Assembly: GCF_008802365.1 (NCBI RefSeq)
Contig: NZ_VZQZ01000001.1
Span: 62,001 to 126,000 of the forward strand
Source: Oryzomonas japonica
GTDB lineage: Bacteria; Desulfobacterota; Desulfuromonadia; Geobacterales; Pseudopelobacteraceae
Direction of reading: 5' to 3'
DNA: 64,000 bases
The notes under the pieces are model-generated. The model was not told the origin of the DNA and searched no databases. It worked only from the letters and a program-made list of their open reading frames with translations. Each line of letters begins with the position of its first letter. Within the stretch, counting starts at the first letter, position 1. Below are positions 23,416-32,908 of this stretch, in pieces. The position numbers and the translations under genes were made by a program.

Positions 23416-25503
23416 ATGGCAAACGGAACAACTGAAACGGTAGAATTACGGGGCTTCCGCAAAAATTCGGATATCTATGTGGCGATTGCCCTGATCGGCG
23501 TGCTCTCGCTGATGGTCATCCCGTTGCCGGCGTTTTTTCTGGATCTGTTTCTGGCGACCAATATCACTATCGCTCTTTCCATTCTGCTGGTCTGTCTTTA
23601 TACGCAGCATCCCCTTGATTTTTCCGTGTTCCCATCCGTACTGCTCGTTACCACGCTCTTCCGCCTGGCCCTGAATATCGCATCGACCCGTCTGATCCTT
23701 CTGCACGGCAGCGAGGGGGTTGAAGCGGCCGGCGCGGTCATCAAGGCCTTCGGCCAGTTTGTGGTCGGGGGGAATTATATCGTTGGGGCCGTTATCTTCC
23801 TGATTCTGGTCATCATCAATTTCGTGGTCATAACCAAGGGCGCCGGGCGCGTGGCCGAGGTTACGGCCCGCTTTACCCTGGATGCCATGCCGGGCAAGCA
23901 GATGGCCATCGATGCCGATCTCTCGGCCGGCATGATCACCGAAAAAGAGGCCAAGGCGCGGCGCATCAAGATCTCCCGCGAAGCCGATTTTTACGGCTCC
24001 ATGGACGGCGCCAGCAAGTTCGTCCGCGGCGATGCCGTGGCCGGCATCCTGATCGTAATGGTCAATATCTTCGGCGGTTTGGTCATCGGCGTCTGGCAGC
24101 AGGGGATGCCGCTCCAGGCCGCGCTGACCAACTATACCCTCCTGACGATCGGCGAGGGCCTGGTGGCCCAGATTCCGGCCCTGATCATCTCGACCGCGGC
24201 CGGCATCATCGTGACGCGGTCGGCCGACGAAAACAACTTCGGCGTCGAGATCACCGGCCAGTTCATGAACTATCCCAAGGCGTTTTACGTCTCGTCGGGG
24301 GTGCTGTTCCTGTTCGCCATGATCCCGGGCCTGCCCCACTTCGCCTTCCTGCTGCTCTCGGGCGCTACCTTTCTGGTCGGCAAGATGGCGCGGGAAAAGG
24401 CGCAGGTTGTGGATGAAGAGGTCGGCGCGCCCGAAGCGGCCTCCGGGGAAGACGCCATCGACCAGGCTTCGACCATCCGGCCGCTGGATGTGCTTGAACT
24501 GGAGGTCGGCTACGGCCTCGTCCCGATGGTGGACGCCTCCCAGGATGGGGAACTGCTGGAGCGCATCCGTTCGATCCGGCGCCAGTACGCCCAGAAGATG
24601 GGGTTTGTCGTCCCCCCTATCCATATCCACGACAACCTGCAACTCAGGCCGTACGAGTACAACCTGCTTATCAGGGGCGCCCGTGTCGGCGGCAGCGAGT
24701 TGACCGGCCAGTACCTGGCTATGGACTCGGGTGCGGTGACCTCGGCCCTGCCGGGAAACGCCACCAAGGAGCCGGTGTTCGGGTTGCCGGCGGTCTGGAT
24801 CCGCTCCGATGACCGGGACCAGGCCCAGGTCAACGGCTATACCGTTGTGGACAGCACCACGGTGGTGGCGACGCATATCAGCGAGATCATCAAGCGCTAT
24901 GCCCACGAACTGGTGGGGCGCCAGGAACTCCAGCAACTGCTGGACAACGTTGCGGTCAGCGCCCCCAAGGTGGTGGAAGAACTGATCCCCAACCAGCTCA
25001 ACCTGGGCACCGTCCTGAGGGTGGTCAAGGGCCTGCTCAAAGAAGGGGTTTCGATTCGGGACATGCGCACCATTCTGGAGACGCTGGCGGATTATGCCGG
25101 CCTTACCAAGGACCCGGATGTGTTGACCGAGTTTGTGCGTCAGGGGCTTGGCCGCTTTATCGTCGATCAATACAAGCTGGACGACGACACCCTGTTCCTG
25201 ATCGCCTTGGACCGCGAGGTGGAGGATGTGATCGCCGAAGCCATCCAGCCGTCGGACCAGGGAAGTTTCCTGGCGATCGAACCCAACGTCGCCCAGCAGA
25301 TCATTACCACTATCCGTGCCATGGCGGATCGTTTCGGTTCGAGCGGCGCCCAGCCGGTGCTGCTGGCGTCGCCCACCATCCGCCGGCATGTCAGGAAGCT
25401 GATCGAACGTTTTATTCCGCATATGGCGGTGCTTTCCCACAATGAAATTCCGCAGAACATCAAAATCCAGTCGCTAGGGGTGGTAAGCGTCAATGCTGGT
25501 TAA
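23416..25503 (+). CDS. flhA: Flagellar export gate protein FlhA
   Basis: 695 residues. The N-terminal half has about eight membrane helices and the FHIPEP-type conserved loop 'GAGRVAEVTARFTLDAMPGKQMAIDADLSAGMITEKEAKARR', followed by 'FYGSMDGASKFVRGDAVAGI'. The C-terminal half is the cytoplasmic ring that receives chaperone-substrate complexes ('LEVGYGLVPMVD' to the end). FlhA couples proton-motive force to export. ATG 23416 follows GGAAGCGGAA. It overlaps flhF by 11 bases. Confidence 0.97.
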   Translation: MANGTTETVELRGFRKNSDIYVAIALIGVLSLMVIPLPAFFLDLFLATNITIALSILLVCLYTQHPLDFSVFPSVLLVTTLFRLALNIASTRLILLHGSEGVEAAGAVIKAFGQFVVGGNYIVGAVIFLILVIINFVVITKGAGRVAEVTARFTLDAMPGKQMAIDADLSAGMITEKEAKARRIKISREADFYGSMDGASKFVRGDAVAGILIVMVNIFGGLVIGVWQQGMPLQAALTNYTLLTIGEGLVAQIPALIISTAAGIIVTRSADENNFGVEITGQFMNYPKAFYVSSGVLFLFAMIPGLPHFAFLLLSGATFLVGKMAREKAQVVDEEVGAPEAASGEDAIDQASTIRPLDVLELEVGYGLVPMVDASQDGELLERIRSIRRQYAQKMGFVVPPIHIHDNLQLRPYEYNLLIRGARVGGSELTGQYLAMDSGAVTSALPGNATKEPVFGLPAVWIRSDDRDQAQVNGYTVVDSTTVVATHISEIIKRYAHELVGRQELQQLLDNVAVSAPKVVEELIPNQLNLGTVLRVVKGLLKEGVSIRDMRTILETLADYAGLTKDPDVLTEFVRQGLGRFIVDQYKLDDDTLFLIALDREVEDVIAEAIQPSDQGSFLAIEPNVAQQIITTIRAMADRFGSSGAQPVLLASPTIRRHVRKLIERFIPHMAVLSHNEIPQNIKIQSLGVVSVNAG

Positions 25504-26830
25504 GACCTTTCAAGCAGCAAGTATGGCGGAAGCGCTCCGCATGGTTAAAGCCGAACTCGGCCCGGATGCCATGATCCTGTCCACCAAGAAGGAGAACACC
25601 GGCGGGATTCTCGGTTTTTTCAGCAAGTCGGTGTATCGCGTGACCGCCGCCATAGAGCCGGCACCGAGGCAGGCCCCGGCGCCGCCACCGGCGTATGCAC
25701 CCCCACGCCCCCGGCCGGAACGGGAACGAACGGCGAAAGAGGAGCTGGAAAGTTCCATGTTTGCGCCCCTGGCGCGGGAGCTCAAGGAACTGCGGGAGAA
25801 GGTCGATGCGCTCGCCCGGCGGGAAGACGACGCAAGGAAACCGGCGGCCAAGGGGGAAAACCAAAGCCAGGAAGAGCCGCCGCCGGTTGGTTTCAACCTC
25901 AAGAACGTACCCCGCGAGGACCTGGAGGAAATCAAGAAGCTCCTGCTCAACACCCTGGCCAAGAGTCAGGAGGGGGGCGTCAAAACGGTGCAGTGGCCCA
26001 ATGCGGCGGAAACGTCCGCTACGGAGCCCCAGACCGGCCTGGAACTGTTGCCCGAGGATTCCCCCCTGGCGCGGGAATTGGCCCAATCCGGCATCTCCAC
26101 GGATCTTATCAGGAGGATTCTCGACACCCTCAGCGCCTTGCCGGCCGAGGACGGCAGCCAGAGCCAGAAAAGCCGCCTGGTGGCCACGTTCTCGAAGCTG
26201 ATCAAGTTTGCCGGCACCCTCAAGATGCGCAAAAACTCCCCCCGCATCATCGCCCTGGTGGGGCCGACCGGCGTGGGCAAGACCACCACCACCGCCAAGT
26301 TGGCCGCCATGTACGCCCTCAACCGGGGCAACAAGGTGGCACTTATCACCATGGATATTTTCCGCGTCGGCGCGGTGGAACAGCTCAAGACCTACTCCCG
26401 TATCATGGGGATTCCCCTGGAGGTGGCTTCCACCCCCAAGGAGCTGGAAAAGGCCGTGGAGAAACATTCCGCCTGCGACCTGATCTTCATCGATACGGCG
26501 GGCCGCAGCCACAAGGACAAAGAGAAGCTGGACGAGATGAAGAACTTTCTCGACAACAAGATTCCTATCGAGGTCTACCTGTGCCTCTCCGCCACCACCA
26601 AGGATCGGGAGCTTGAAGAGATCCTCAACCGGTTTAAAATTTTTCAGATCAACAAGGTGGTGTTTACCAAGATCGACGAGAGCGAGAGCTTTGGGAATAT
26701 GGTCAACCTGTTGATGAAGGACAATCTCCAGATAGCCTACTTTACCACCGGGCAGCGGGTGCCGGAGGATATCGAGGTCGCAACCTCCGCCAAACTGGCC
26801 GACATGATCCTGCGGGAGGCGGCCGAATGA
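25493..26830 (+). CDS. flhF: Flagellar placement SRP-type GTPase FlhF
   Basis: 445 residues. The N-terminal basic/Pro-rich B region ('MLVKTFQAASMAEALRMVKAELGPDAMILSTKK') is followed by a helical N domain and an SRP-like GTPase domain. G1 is 'GPTGVGKTTTTAKLA' at about 257-271; 'DIFRVGAVEQLKTYSRIMGIP' and G3 'FIDTAGRSHKD' follow; 'TKIDESESFGNMVNLL' is G4. FlhF sets the site and number of polar flagella together with FlhG, encoded next. The start overlaps the flhA end. Confidence 0.97.
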   Translation: MLVKTFQAASMAEALRMVKAELGPDAMILSTKKENTGGILGFFSKSVYRVTAAIEPAPRQAPAPPPAYAPPRPRPERERTAKEELESSMFAPLARELKELREKVDALARREDDARKPAAKGENQSQEEPPPVGFNLKNVPREDLEEIKKLLLNTLAKSQEGGVKTVQWPNAAETSATEPQTGLELLPEDSPLARELAQSGISTDLIRRILDTLSALPAEDGSQSQKSRLVATFSKLIKFAGTLKMRKNSPRIIALVGPTGVGKTTTTAKLAAMYALNRGNKVALITMDIFRVGAVEQLKTYSRIMGIPLEVASTPKELEKAVEKHSACDLIFIDTAGRSHKDKEKLDEMKNFLDNKIPIEVYLCLSATTKDRELEEILNRFKIFQINKVVFTKIDESESFGNMVNLLMKDNLQIAYFTTGQRVPEDIEVATSAKLADMILREAAE

Positions 26831-27753
26831 GCGCGGTAACCGGAACAGGCGACCAGGCCGATACCTTGCGCCAGATGGCTCGACAGAGCCGGAAAAACGC
26901 CTCTGCGGAGCAAGCCGGGCCGGGCGCGGTTGGTGAAGAGCACGGTATTCGTGTCATCTCGGTAACGAGCGGCAAAGGGGGCGTGGGCAAGAGCAACGTG
27001 GTTTCCAACCTGGCCATGGCCCTGTCCGCCCAGGGCAAGAAGGTGCTGATCGTCGATGCGGACCTGGGGTTGGGGAACCTGGACGTGCTCCTGGGGCTCT
27101 CTCCCGCCTATAACCTGAACCATGTGCTCAACGGCGAGAAGAGCATCAGCGAGATCATCATCGACGGCCCTGCCGGCATCAAGGTGATCCCGGCCGGGTC
27201 CGGCGTTCAGGAGGTTACCAGTTTGAGCCAGCACGACAAGCTCAGGCTCCTGGACGAGCTTGACATACTGGAAGAACAGTTCGACATCATGATCGTGGAT
27301 ACCGAGGCCGGTATCTCCGAGAATGTGACCTATTTCACCGTGGCGGCGCAGGAAATCATTGTCGTGGTCTCTCCCGAGCCGACCTCCATAACCGATGTGT
27401 ATGCCCTGATCAAGCTCCTGGCGACGCGGTATTCGGAACACCATTTCAAGGTGCTGGTCAACATGGCCAAGGACAGCGAGGACGCCCTGGAGGTGTTCCG
27501 CAAGCTGGCTAACGTCGCCGGCCGTTTTCTCGATATCTCCCTGGATTATCTGGGATGCGTCGTCAAGGATGAAAAGGTGGTGGAGGCGGTCAAGCGGCAA
27601 AAGGCGGTCTACGACCTTTTCCCCGATTCCGAGGCGGCCACCTGTTTCACCACCCTGGCACGCAGGGTCATCGAGAACACATGTCAAACAAGGCTCAAGG
27701 GGAATATCCAGTTTTTTTTCCGGCGGTTCCTCGACAATCCTGCGGGCGCTTAA
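26827..27753 (+). CDS. flhG: Flagellar number regulator FlhG/FleN (MinD-like ATPase)
   Basis: 308 residues. The deviant Walker A 'TSGKGGVGKSNVVSNLA' is at about 46-62. Other MinD-family features are 'VDADLGLGNLDVLLG' and 'IMIVDTEAGIS'. The C-terminal 'FFRRFLDNPAGA' could be the amphipathic membrane-targeting end. FlhG antagonises FlhF and, in polar flagellates, restrains the master regulator, limiting flagellar number. It overlaps flhF by ATGA and precedes fliA by three bases. Confidence 0.95.
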   Translation: MSAVTGTGDQADTLRQMARQSRKNASAEQAGPGAVGEEHGIRVISVTSGKGGVGKSNVVSNLAMALSAQGKKVLIVDADLGLGNLDVLLGLSPAYNLNHVLNGEKSISEIIIDGPAGIKVIPAGSGVQEVTSLSQHDKLRLLDELDILEEQFDIMIVDTEAGISENVTYFTVAAQEIIVVVSPEPTSITDVYALIKLLATRYSEHHFKVLVNMAKDSEDALEVFRKLANVAGRFLDISLDYLGCVVKDEKVVEAVKRQKAVYDLFPDSEAATCFTTLARRVIENTCQTRLKGNIQFFFRRFLDNPAGA

Positions 27754-27756
27754 GCC

Positions 27757-28506
27757 GTGGCCGCCGGCAAGCAAAATTGTCCCTACGCCGAGGCTGAACC
27801 GGCGCTGCGCGACACCTTGATCATGGAAAACATGCCCATGGTCAAGTACCTGGTGGGGCGTATCGTCTCCCAGCTTCCGCCCCACCTGGACCCCCAGGAT
27901 CTGACGAGTGCGGCGGTGATTGGCCTGATAAATGCGGCCGATAGGTTCGACCCGGCACGGGGCGTGCTGTTCAGGACCTTTGCCGAACAGCATGTGCGTG
28001 GGGCCATTATCGACGAATTGCGCTCCTACGATATTCTGAGCCGTTCCATGCGCGAGAAGTACAAACGTCTGGAGCGGGAGGTGACGACCCTCGAGCACAC
28101 CCTGGGCAGGAACCCCACCAGCGAAGAGGTGGCCAAGGCACTTTCCATAAGTCTCGACGAATACTTCGACTTATTGGACGATGTGCATGTGCTCACCTTT
28201 CTCAGCCTGGACGACAGCTGGGAAGACGAGGACGGCAACTCGCTCTGCCTGGCGGATGTGCTGAGCGAGCAGGAAGAAAAGAGCCCGCAGCAACAGGTTA
28301 TGCGGATGCAACTGGCCCAGGCGTTGGGAAATGCCATCGAGGCCTTGCCGGACAAGGAACGGCTGGCGGTGACGCTCTATTACCACGAGGGGATGAACCT
28401 CAAGGAAATCGGCGCCATCGTGAGTTTGACCGAGTCGCGCATATCGCAACTCCTCAGCCAGGCCATGATCCGGTTGAAAAGCAAGCTGAAGCTGTACCGG
28501 GACTAA
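27757..28506 (+). CDS. fliA: Flagellar sigma factor FliA (sigma-28)
   Basis: 249 residues. Region 2 is 'MVKYLVGRIVSQLPPHLDPQDLTSAAVIGLINAADRFDPARGVLFRTFAEQHVRGAIIDELRSYD'. Region 3 is 'LEHTLGRNPTSEEVAKALSI'. Region 4 is 'ALPDKERLAVTLYYHEGMNLKEIGAIVSLTESRISQLLSQAMIRLK'. This matches the WhiG/FliA family that transcribes late flagellar and chemotaxis genes. GTG start 27757 lies just after flhG. An anti-sigma FlgM gene is not present in the usual place near flgN. Confidence 0.96.
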   Translation: MAAGKQNCPYAEAEPALRDTLIMENMPMVKYLVGRIVSQLPPHLDPQDLTSAAVIGLINAADRFDPARGVLFRTFAEQHVRGAIIDELRSYDILSRSMREKYKRLEREVTTLEHTLGRNPTSEEVAKALSISLDEYFDLLDDVHVLTFLSLDDSWEDEDGNSLCLADVLSEQEEKSPQQQVMRMQLAQALGNAIEALPDKERLAVTLYYHEGMNLKEIGAIVSLTESRISQLLSQAMIRLKSKLKLYRD

Positions 28507-28518
28507 AGGAGGCTTTAC

Positions 28519-29256
28519 ATGAACAGTGGCATGTATTCCGCGCTTTCGGGCAATATCGCGGCCATGAAGCGGATGGACACCATCAGCAACAACCTGGCTA
28601 ACGTGAATACCCCGGGCTTTAAAAAAGACAAGATGACCTTCGAGGGGTTGATCACCAGCGCCACCACGCCGCCGGCGTACCCCCAGGCCAAGACGGCCGA
28701 CCCGATCATGCAGAAGGAGACCGTCTACATCGACTACGCCAGTGGCCCGGTCAGCCAGACCGGCAATACCCTGGACGTGGCGCTTGACGGCGACGGTTTT
28801 TTCGCCGTCTCGACCCCCAGCGGGACGGCGTACACCCGCCAGGGCAATTTCCGGCTGACCGCGGACGGAACGCTGGTCACGACGGACGGCTACCCGGTTC
28901 TGGGGCAGGGAGGCCCGATCAGCATAAAAGGCAGCAAGGTCGACATAAACGCAAAGGGTGAGATCAGTGTCGACGGCACCCCCGCAGGGGCCTTGAACCT
29001 GGTGGATTTCCCCAAGCCCTATAAACTGACGAAGGCGGGCAGCGCACTGTTCGTGCCATCCGGCGCACCGGCTGCCACGCCGCAGCCCGCCAAGGCGGAG
29101 GTTCGCCAGGGGCACCTGGAGGGTTCCAACGTGGATACGGTCAGCGAGATGGTGCAAATGATCGAAAACAACCGCTACTTTGAAGCATGCCAGCGGGTGA
29201 TACTGAGCTACGACAATATGGCCACCAAGGCCGCCAATGATCTGGGCAAATTGTAA
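28519..29256 (+). CDS. flgF: Flagellar proximal rod protein FlgF
   Basis: 245 residues. N-terminal '[38 protein letters not shown]' and C-terminal 'QGHLEGSNVDTVSEMVQMIENNRYFEACQRVILSYDNM' are FlgF-type rod motifs; the central 'TLDVALDGDGFFAVSTPSG' is shared with FlgG/FlgE. Starts after AAGGAGG, 12 bases behind fliA. First of the flgF-G-A-H-I block. Confidence 0.94.
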   Translation: MNSGMYSALSGNIAAMKRMDTISNNLANVNTPGFKKDKMTFEGLITSATTPPAYPQAKTADPIMQKETVYIDYASGPVSQTGNTLDVALDGDGFFAVSTPSGTAYTRQGNFRLTADGTLVTTDGYPVLGQGGPISIKGSKVDINAKGEISVDGTPAGALNLVDFPKPYKLTKAGSALFVPSGAPAATPQPAKAEVRQGHLEGSNVDTVSEMVQMIENNRYFEACQRVILSYDNMATKAANDLGKL

Positions 29257-29297
29257 GGAATCCTAATAGGCACTAAACGAAAAGAGGAGTTGAGACC

Positions 29298-30086
29298 ATG
29301 TTACGAGCGCTTTGGACCGCCGCGTCAGGTATGCAGAGCCAGCAAACGAATATCGACGTCATTGCCAACAACCTGGCCAACGTCAACACAACCGGCTTCA
29401 AGAAAAGCCGGGCCGATTTCCAGGATTTGATCTACCAGAGCCTGAAGACGACCGGTTCTCCGTCCACCAACACCACCCAGGTGCCGACCGGCATCCAGAT
29501 CGGCCTCGGGACGCGCCTCGCCGCCGTTACCAAGATCTTTACCTCCGGCGATCTCACCCAGACCGGCAACGATCTGGACATGGCCATCGAGGGCGACGGC
29601 TTTTTCCAGATCCAGATGCCCGACGGCACAACCGCGTACTCCCGGGCCGGCGCCTTCAAGAAGGACAGCACGGGGCGGATCGTCACCTCCGACGGTTACC
29701 CTCTGCTGCCGGAGGTCGTTATCCCGACCAACGCCACCAAGATCAGCGTCGGCAATGACGGGACCGTATCCGTAAACCAAGCCGGCCAGACCGCCCCCAC
29801 AAACGTGGGAAATATCCAGTTGGCCCAGTTTGCCAATCCTGCGGGGCTGGCGGCCCAGGGGAAAAACCTGTTCCTCCCGACGGATTCTTCCGGCAACGCC
29901 ACCACCGGCACCCCCGGGCAAACCGGCCTTGGGACCATCTCCCAGGGGTTCCTGGAGATGAGCAACGTCAACGTGGCGAGCGAGATGGTCAACATGATTG
30001 TCGGCCAGCGGGCGTACGAGATCAATTCCAAGGCGGTACAGACGGGCGACGAGATGCTACAGACCGCCAACAATATGAAGAGGTAA
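29298..30086 (+). CDS. flgG: Flagellar distal rod protein FlgG
   Basis: 262 residues, the usual length. N-terminal '[47 protein letters not shown]' and C-terminal '[44 protein letters not shown]' are close to textbook FlgG. It forms the drive shaft through the P and L rings encoded just downstream. Preceded by AGAGGAG. In the 70-base gap to flgA there is an ATGGCTGTT/AACGGCCAT hairpin (30102-30129) without a U-tract. Confidence 0.97.
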   Translation: MLRALWTAASGMQSQQTNIDVIANNLANVNTTGFKKSRADFQDLIYQSLKTTGSPSTNTTQVPTGIQIGLGTRLAAVTKIFTSGDLTQTGNDLDMAIEGDGFFQIQMPDGTTAYSRAGAFKKDSTGRIVTSDGYPLLPEVVIPTNATKISVGNDGTVSVNQAGQTAPTNVGNIQLAQFANPAGLAAQGKNLFLPTDSSGNATTGTPGQTGLGTISQGFLEMSNVNVASEMVNMIVGQRAYEINSKAVQTGDEMLQTANNMKR

Positions 30087-30156
30087 GCGGATCTCTTTGT
30101 GATGGCTGTTCGCACCTGCAAACGGCCATACCGCAGAGTAGGACCCAAGCGAATAT

Positions 30157-30879
30157 ATGATACAGCGATTTATCGGCATACTCTTTTTTTGCCTTCTCCT
30201 GGCGCCGTCCCTGGTCGTGGCTGCCCCGGCACAACAGGGCGCTTCACCGGGGCAGGCCAGGGTCCATGAGGCCGTGTCCGGGTATATCCAGCAGAAGACC
30301 GCCCATCTCGGGCTGGAGATCCGTATCAAACGGATAAGCATCAACGGCAACCCGACCCTGCCGGAAGGGCCGCTGGATTTCGAGGTGGTGGCCCCGCAGC
30401 AGTGGGAGGGATGGGGCAACGCCAATCTGGGGGTGGTTGTCCGGCAGCGTGACCGCGTGGTGCTGAACACCTCGGTTCAGGTGGAGGTGGAGGCGCTGTC
30501 CGATATGGTTGTCGCCCTGCGGCAGCTTGACTACGGTGCGGTTATCTCCGAGGGGGATGTTACCCTGCAGAAGCGGGATGTGGCCGCTGTGGCGGGTAAG
30601 TATAGCTGCAGCCTGGACGCCATTGTGGGCAGACGTACACGGACCTCCATCAAGGCCAATGCCGCGATCCGGACCGACCAGGTGGAAAAGGTCCCCCTGA
30701 TCAAATCCGGCCAGATGGTGACCATTGTGGCTGAAAACGAGGTTATGAGGATTACCGTCACCGGCCGGGCCAGGAGTGCCGGCGCAGAAGGGGACACCAT
30801 CATGGTTCAGAACCTGAGTTCGCTCAAGGAGATTCCGGCCAGGGTGGTCAACGCCACGACGGTACAGGTGGGGTTCTAG
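30157..30879 (+). CDS. flgA: P-ring assembly chaperone FlgA
   Basis: 240 residues. The signal peptide 'FIGILFFCLLLAPSLVVAAPA' (about 4-24) directs it to the periplasm. The C-terminal SAF-type region 'RQLDYGAVISEGDVTLQKRDVAAVAGKYSCSLDAIVGRRTRTSIKANAAIRTDQVEKVPLIKSGQMVTIVAENEVMRITVTGRARSAG' is the FlgA core. FlgA holds FlgI for P-ring assembly. Lies between flgG and flgH, 25 bases before flgH. Confidence 0.93.
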   Translation: MIQRFIGILFFCLLLAPSLVVAAPAQQGASPGQARVHEAVSGYIQQKTAHLGLEIRIKRISINGNPTLPEGPLDFEVVAPQQWEGWGNANLGVVVRQRDRVVLNTSVQVEVEALSDMVVALRQLDYGAVISEGDVTLQKRDVAAVAGKYSCSLDAIVGRRTRTSIKANAAIRTDQVEKVPLIKSGQMVTIVAENEVMRITVTGRARSAGAEGDTIMVQNLSSLKEIPARVVNATTVQVGF

Positions 30880-30903
30880 ATGCATGAGGGAAAAGGACGT
30901 GGT

Positions 30904-31578
30904 ATGAAACGGAGCATATGCCTTCTTCTGATACTGCTGTGCGCAGGCTGCGCACAGCAGAAAACGGAAATCAGGACGGTCGGCCTCGACGAACAGATTC
31001 CGAAAACGCCTTTGGATTATTCCAGCGGTTCCCTCTGGCAGGCGGCCTCATCGGGCGGCATCACCGAGGATGTCAAAGCGCATCGGCGGGGAGACATCAT
31101 CACCATCGTCATCTCGGAGACGGCTAGCGCGTCCAAGAAGGCCAGCACGGATACGGGGCGGAGTTCGTCGGTCAGTGCGGGCATGCCGAATTTCCTGGGC
31201 CTGGAGAAGGCCGGCATGCTGAAGAACAACATGGATCTGAGCCAACTGATCAATGCCAACGTCGATTCGAAATTTTCCGGTTCCGGCTCCACATCGCGCC
31301 AGGAAAACCTGACGGCCACCATTTCCGCCAAGGTGATCGATGTGCTTTCCAATGGCAATCTGCTGATCGAGGGGCGAAGAAACATCAAGGTTAACAACGA
31401 AGACCAGGAGATCGTCCTGACCGGCACCGTGCGGCAGCGGGATATCAGTCCGGACAATGTGGTCAATTCCATTTATGTCTCTGACGCAAAGATCAGCTAC
31501 TCCGGGAGGGGCATCATCTCCGACCGCCAAAGCCCGGGATGGCTGATGAATATTGTTGACAAGATCTGGCCTTTCTAA
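30904..31578 (+). CDS. flgH: Flagellar L-ring lipoprotein FlgH
   Basis: 224 residues from ATG 30904; an ATG at 30880 in frame would put eight extra charged residues before the signal. The lipoprotein signal 'MKRSICLLLILLCAGC' places the lipidated Cys at 16. The L-ring core 'SSGSLWQAASSGGITEDVKAHRRGDIITIVISETASASKKASTDTGRSSS' and 'ILSNGNLLIEGRR'-like strands are present, as is 'VKVNNEDQEIVLTGTVRQRDISPDNVV'-type sequence. Outer-membrane bushing for the rod. Confidence 0.95.
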   Translation: MKRSICLLLILLCAGCAQQKTEIRTVGLDEQIPKTPLDYSSGSLWQAASSGGITEDVKAHRRGDIITIVISETASASKKASTDTGRSSSVSAGMPNFLGLEKAGMLKNNMDLSQLINANVDSKFSGSGSTSRQENLTATISAKVIDVLSNGNLLIEGRRNIKVNNEDQEIVLTGTVRQRDISPDNVVNSIYVSDAKISYSGRGIISDRQSPGWLMNIVDKIWPF

Positions 31579-31604
31579 GGTTCGTTCCGCAAAGGTGATG
31601 TGAA

Positions 31605-32699
31605 ATGAGAAGAATAGTCGTCTTTACCATGCTCGCCCTGTTTCTGGCTTCCTCTGCCCATGCCATCAGGATCAAGGACATTGCCGCCTTCGAAGGGGTG
31701 CGCGAGAACCAGTTGGTCGGATACGGCCTGGTTGTCGGCCTCAACGGCACCGGCGACAGCGATCAGGCCTCGATTCATATCCAGTCCGTCGTCAATATGC
31801 TGGAACGGATGGGGATTACCACCAACGTCGGTTCCATCAAGCTGAAAAACGTGGCCGCGGTCATGGTCACGGCAACGCTGCCCGCCTTCACCAAGCAGGG
31901 AAACCAGCTGGATGTCCTGGTGTCATCCATGGGCGATGCGAAAAGCATCGCCGGAGGCACCCTTATCATGACGCCCCTCCGGGGTGGTGACAGCCAGGTG
32001 TATGCCGTTGCCCAGGGGTCGGTCCTGACCAACTCCTTTGCCTTTGGCGGCCAGGCGGCCAGCGCCCAGAAAAACCACCCCACCGCCGGCAGCATTCCCA
32101 GCGGCGCGCTTGTGGAGCGGGAGATTCCCAACGTGCTGGCGGGTAAAACAACCCTGCGCCTCAATCTGCACAAGGCGGATTTCACCACCGCATCCCGCAT
32201 AGAGACGGCCATTAACGCCAAGTTCAACTCGGCCGTCGCGACCACCACCGATCCCGGTTCGGTGATCCTGAAGATTCCGGAGGCGTACGCCAACCGCCCG
32301 GTCGAGTTTGTGGCCGCCCTGGAAACCCTTGAGGTTCGGCCGGATAACCAGGCCAAGGTGGTGCTCAACGAACGGACCGGCACCATCGTCATGGGAGAGA
32401 ATGTGCGCATCTCCACGGTGGCGGTGTCCCACGGCAATCTTTCCCTCGTGATCAGGGAGACGCCGCAGGTGTCCCAGCCGACTGCGCTCAGCAGGGGCGG
32501 CCAAACGGTGACCGTGCCCCGCACCGAATTGAAGGTGACGGAAGAGTCGCGGCGCCTGATGGTCCTGCCGGAGGGCGCCAGCATCGGCGATGTCGTGCGG
32601 GCCTTGAACCAACTGGGTGTGACCCCCCGCGACCTGATCGGCATCTTCCAGGCGATCAAGGCCTCCGGGGCATTGCAGGCGGACCTTTCCATCATCTAG
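31605..32699 (+). CDS. flgI: Flagellar P-ring protein FlgI
   Basis: 364 residues. The signal peptide 'VVFTMLALFLASSAHA' is followed directly by the near-invariant FlgI start 'IRIKDIAAFEGVRENQLVGYGLVVGLNGTGD'. 'VTATLPAFTKQGNQLDVLVSSMGDAKSIAGGTLIMTPLRGGD' and C-terminal 'VVRALNQLGVTPRDLIGIFQAIKASGALQADLSII' complete the family. It is a periplasmic ring around the rod. The TAG stop (32697-32699) abuts a copy of the palindromic repeat. Confidence 0.97.
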   Translation: MRRIVVFTMLALFLASSAHAIRIKDIAAFEGVRENQLVGYGLVVGLNGTGDSDQASIHIQSVVNMLERMGITTNVGSIKLKNVAAVMVTATLPAFTKQGNQLDVLVSSMGDAKSIAGGTLIMTPLRGGDSQVYAVAQGSVLTNSFAFGGQAASAQKNHPTAGSIPSGALVEREIPNVLAGKTTLRLNLHKADFTTASRIETAINAKFNSAVATTTDPGSVILKIPEAYANRPVEFVAALETLEVRPDNQAKVVLNERTGTIVMGENVRISTVAVSHGNLSLVIRETPQVSQPTALSRGGQTVTVPRTELKVTEESRRLMVLPEGASIGDVVRALNQLGVTPRDLIGIFQAIKASGALQADLSII

Positions 32700-32700
32700 G

Positions 32701-32842
32701 AGGTTGTTGAAAAACAGCCATCTCGCCGCCGTCCTCAAAAGCCCTTTCGTGCGGCGTAGCGCTGCTACGCCTCCTCAGGGCTTTCTGCGGGGGCGACGAT
32801 CTGACTATTTTTGAACAACCTGAGTTTTTCAACAGCCTGCTA
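32701..32842 (+). repeat. Palindromic intergenic repeat, copy R2
   Basis: Starts one base after the flgI stop. Ends AGGTTGTTGAAAAACAGCC and TTTTTCAACAGCCTGCTA frame a central stem, GGCGTAGC (32753-32760) with GCTACGCC (32764-32771). A second arm, AAAGCCCT/AGGGCTTT, surrounds that stem. It matches copies R3 and R4 in the core but not R1. It separates flgI from flgJ in the middle of the flagellar cluster. Confidence 0.88.
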
Positions 32843-32875
32843 GTTTTCTGATGGAAATAATTTAGTCCTCGGGAC

Positions 32876-32902
32876 TCAAGAACCCGGCCCATGTGGCGAT
32901 AA
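32876..32902 (+). promoter_or_regulatory. Possible sigma-28 (FliA) promoter before flgJ
   Basis: TCAA (32876-32879), a 15-base spacer and GGCGATAA (32895-32902) resemble the FliA consensus TAAA-N15-GCCGATAA (one mismatch in each box). It would start transcription at about the flgJ ATG, so it may serve flgN-flgK-flgL, which are late genes in other bacteria. An AGTCC/GGACT hairpin (32864-32876) lies just upstream. Confidence 0.35.
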
Positions 32903-32908
32903 GAAAGA

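Noticed and set aside
23446-25440. 664-residue minus-strand frame opposite flhA
   Set aside because: His/Asp/Gln-rich composition typical of antisense frames; flhA is intact on the other strand.
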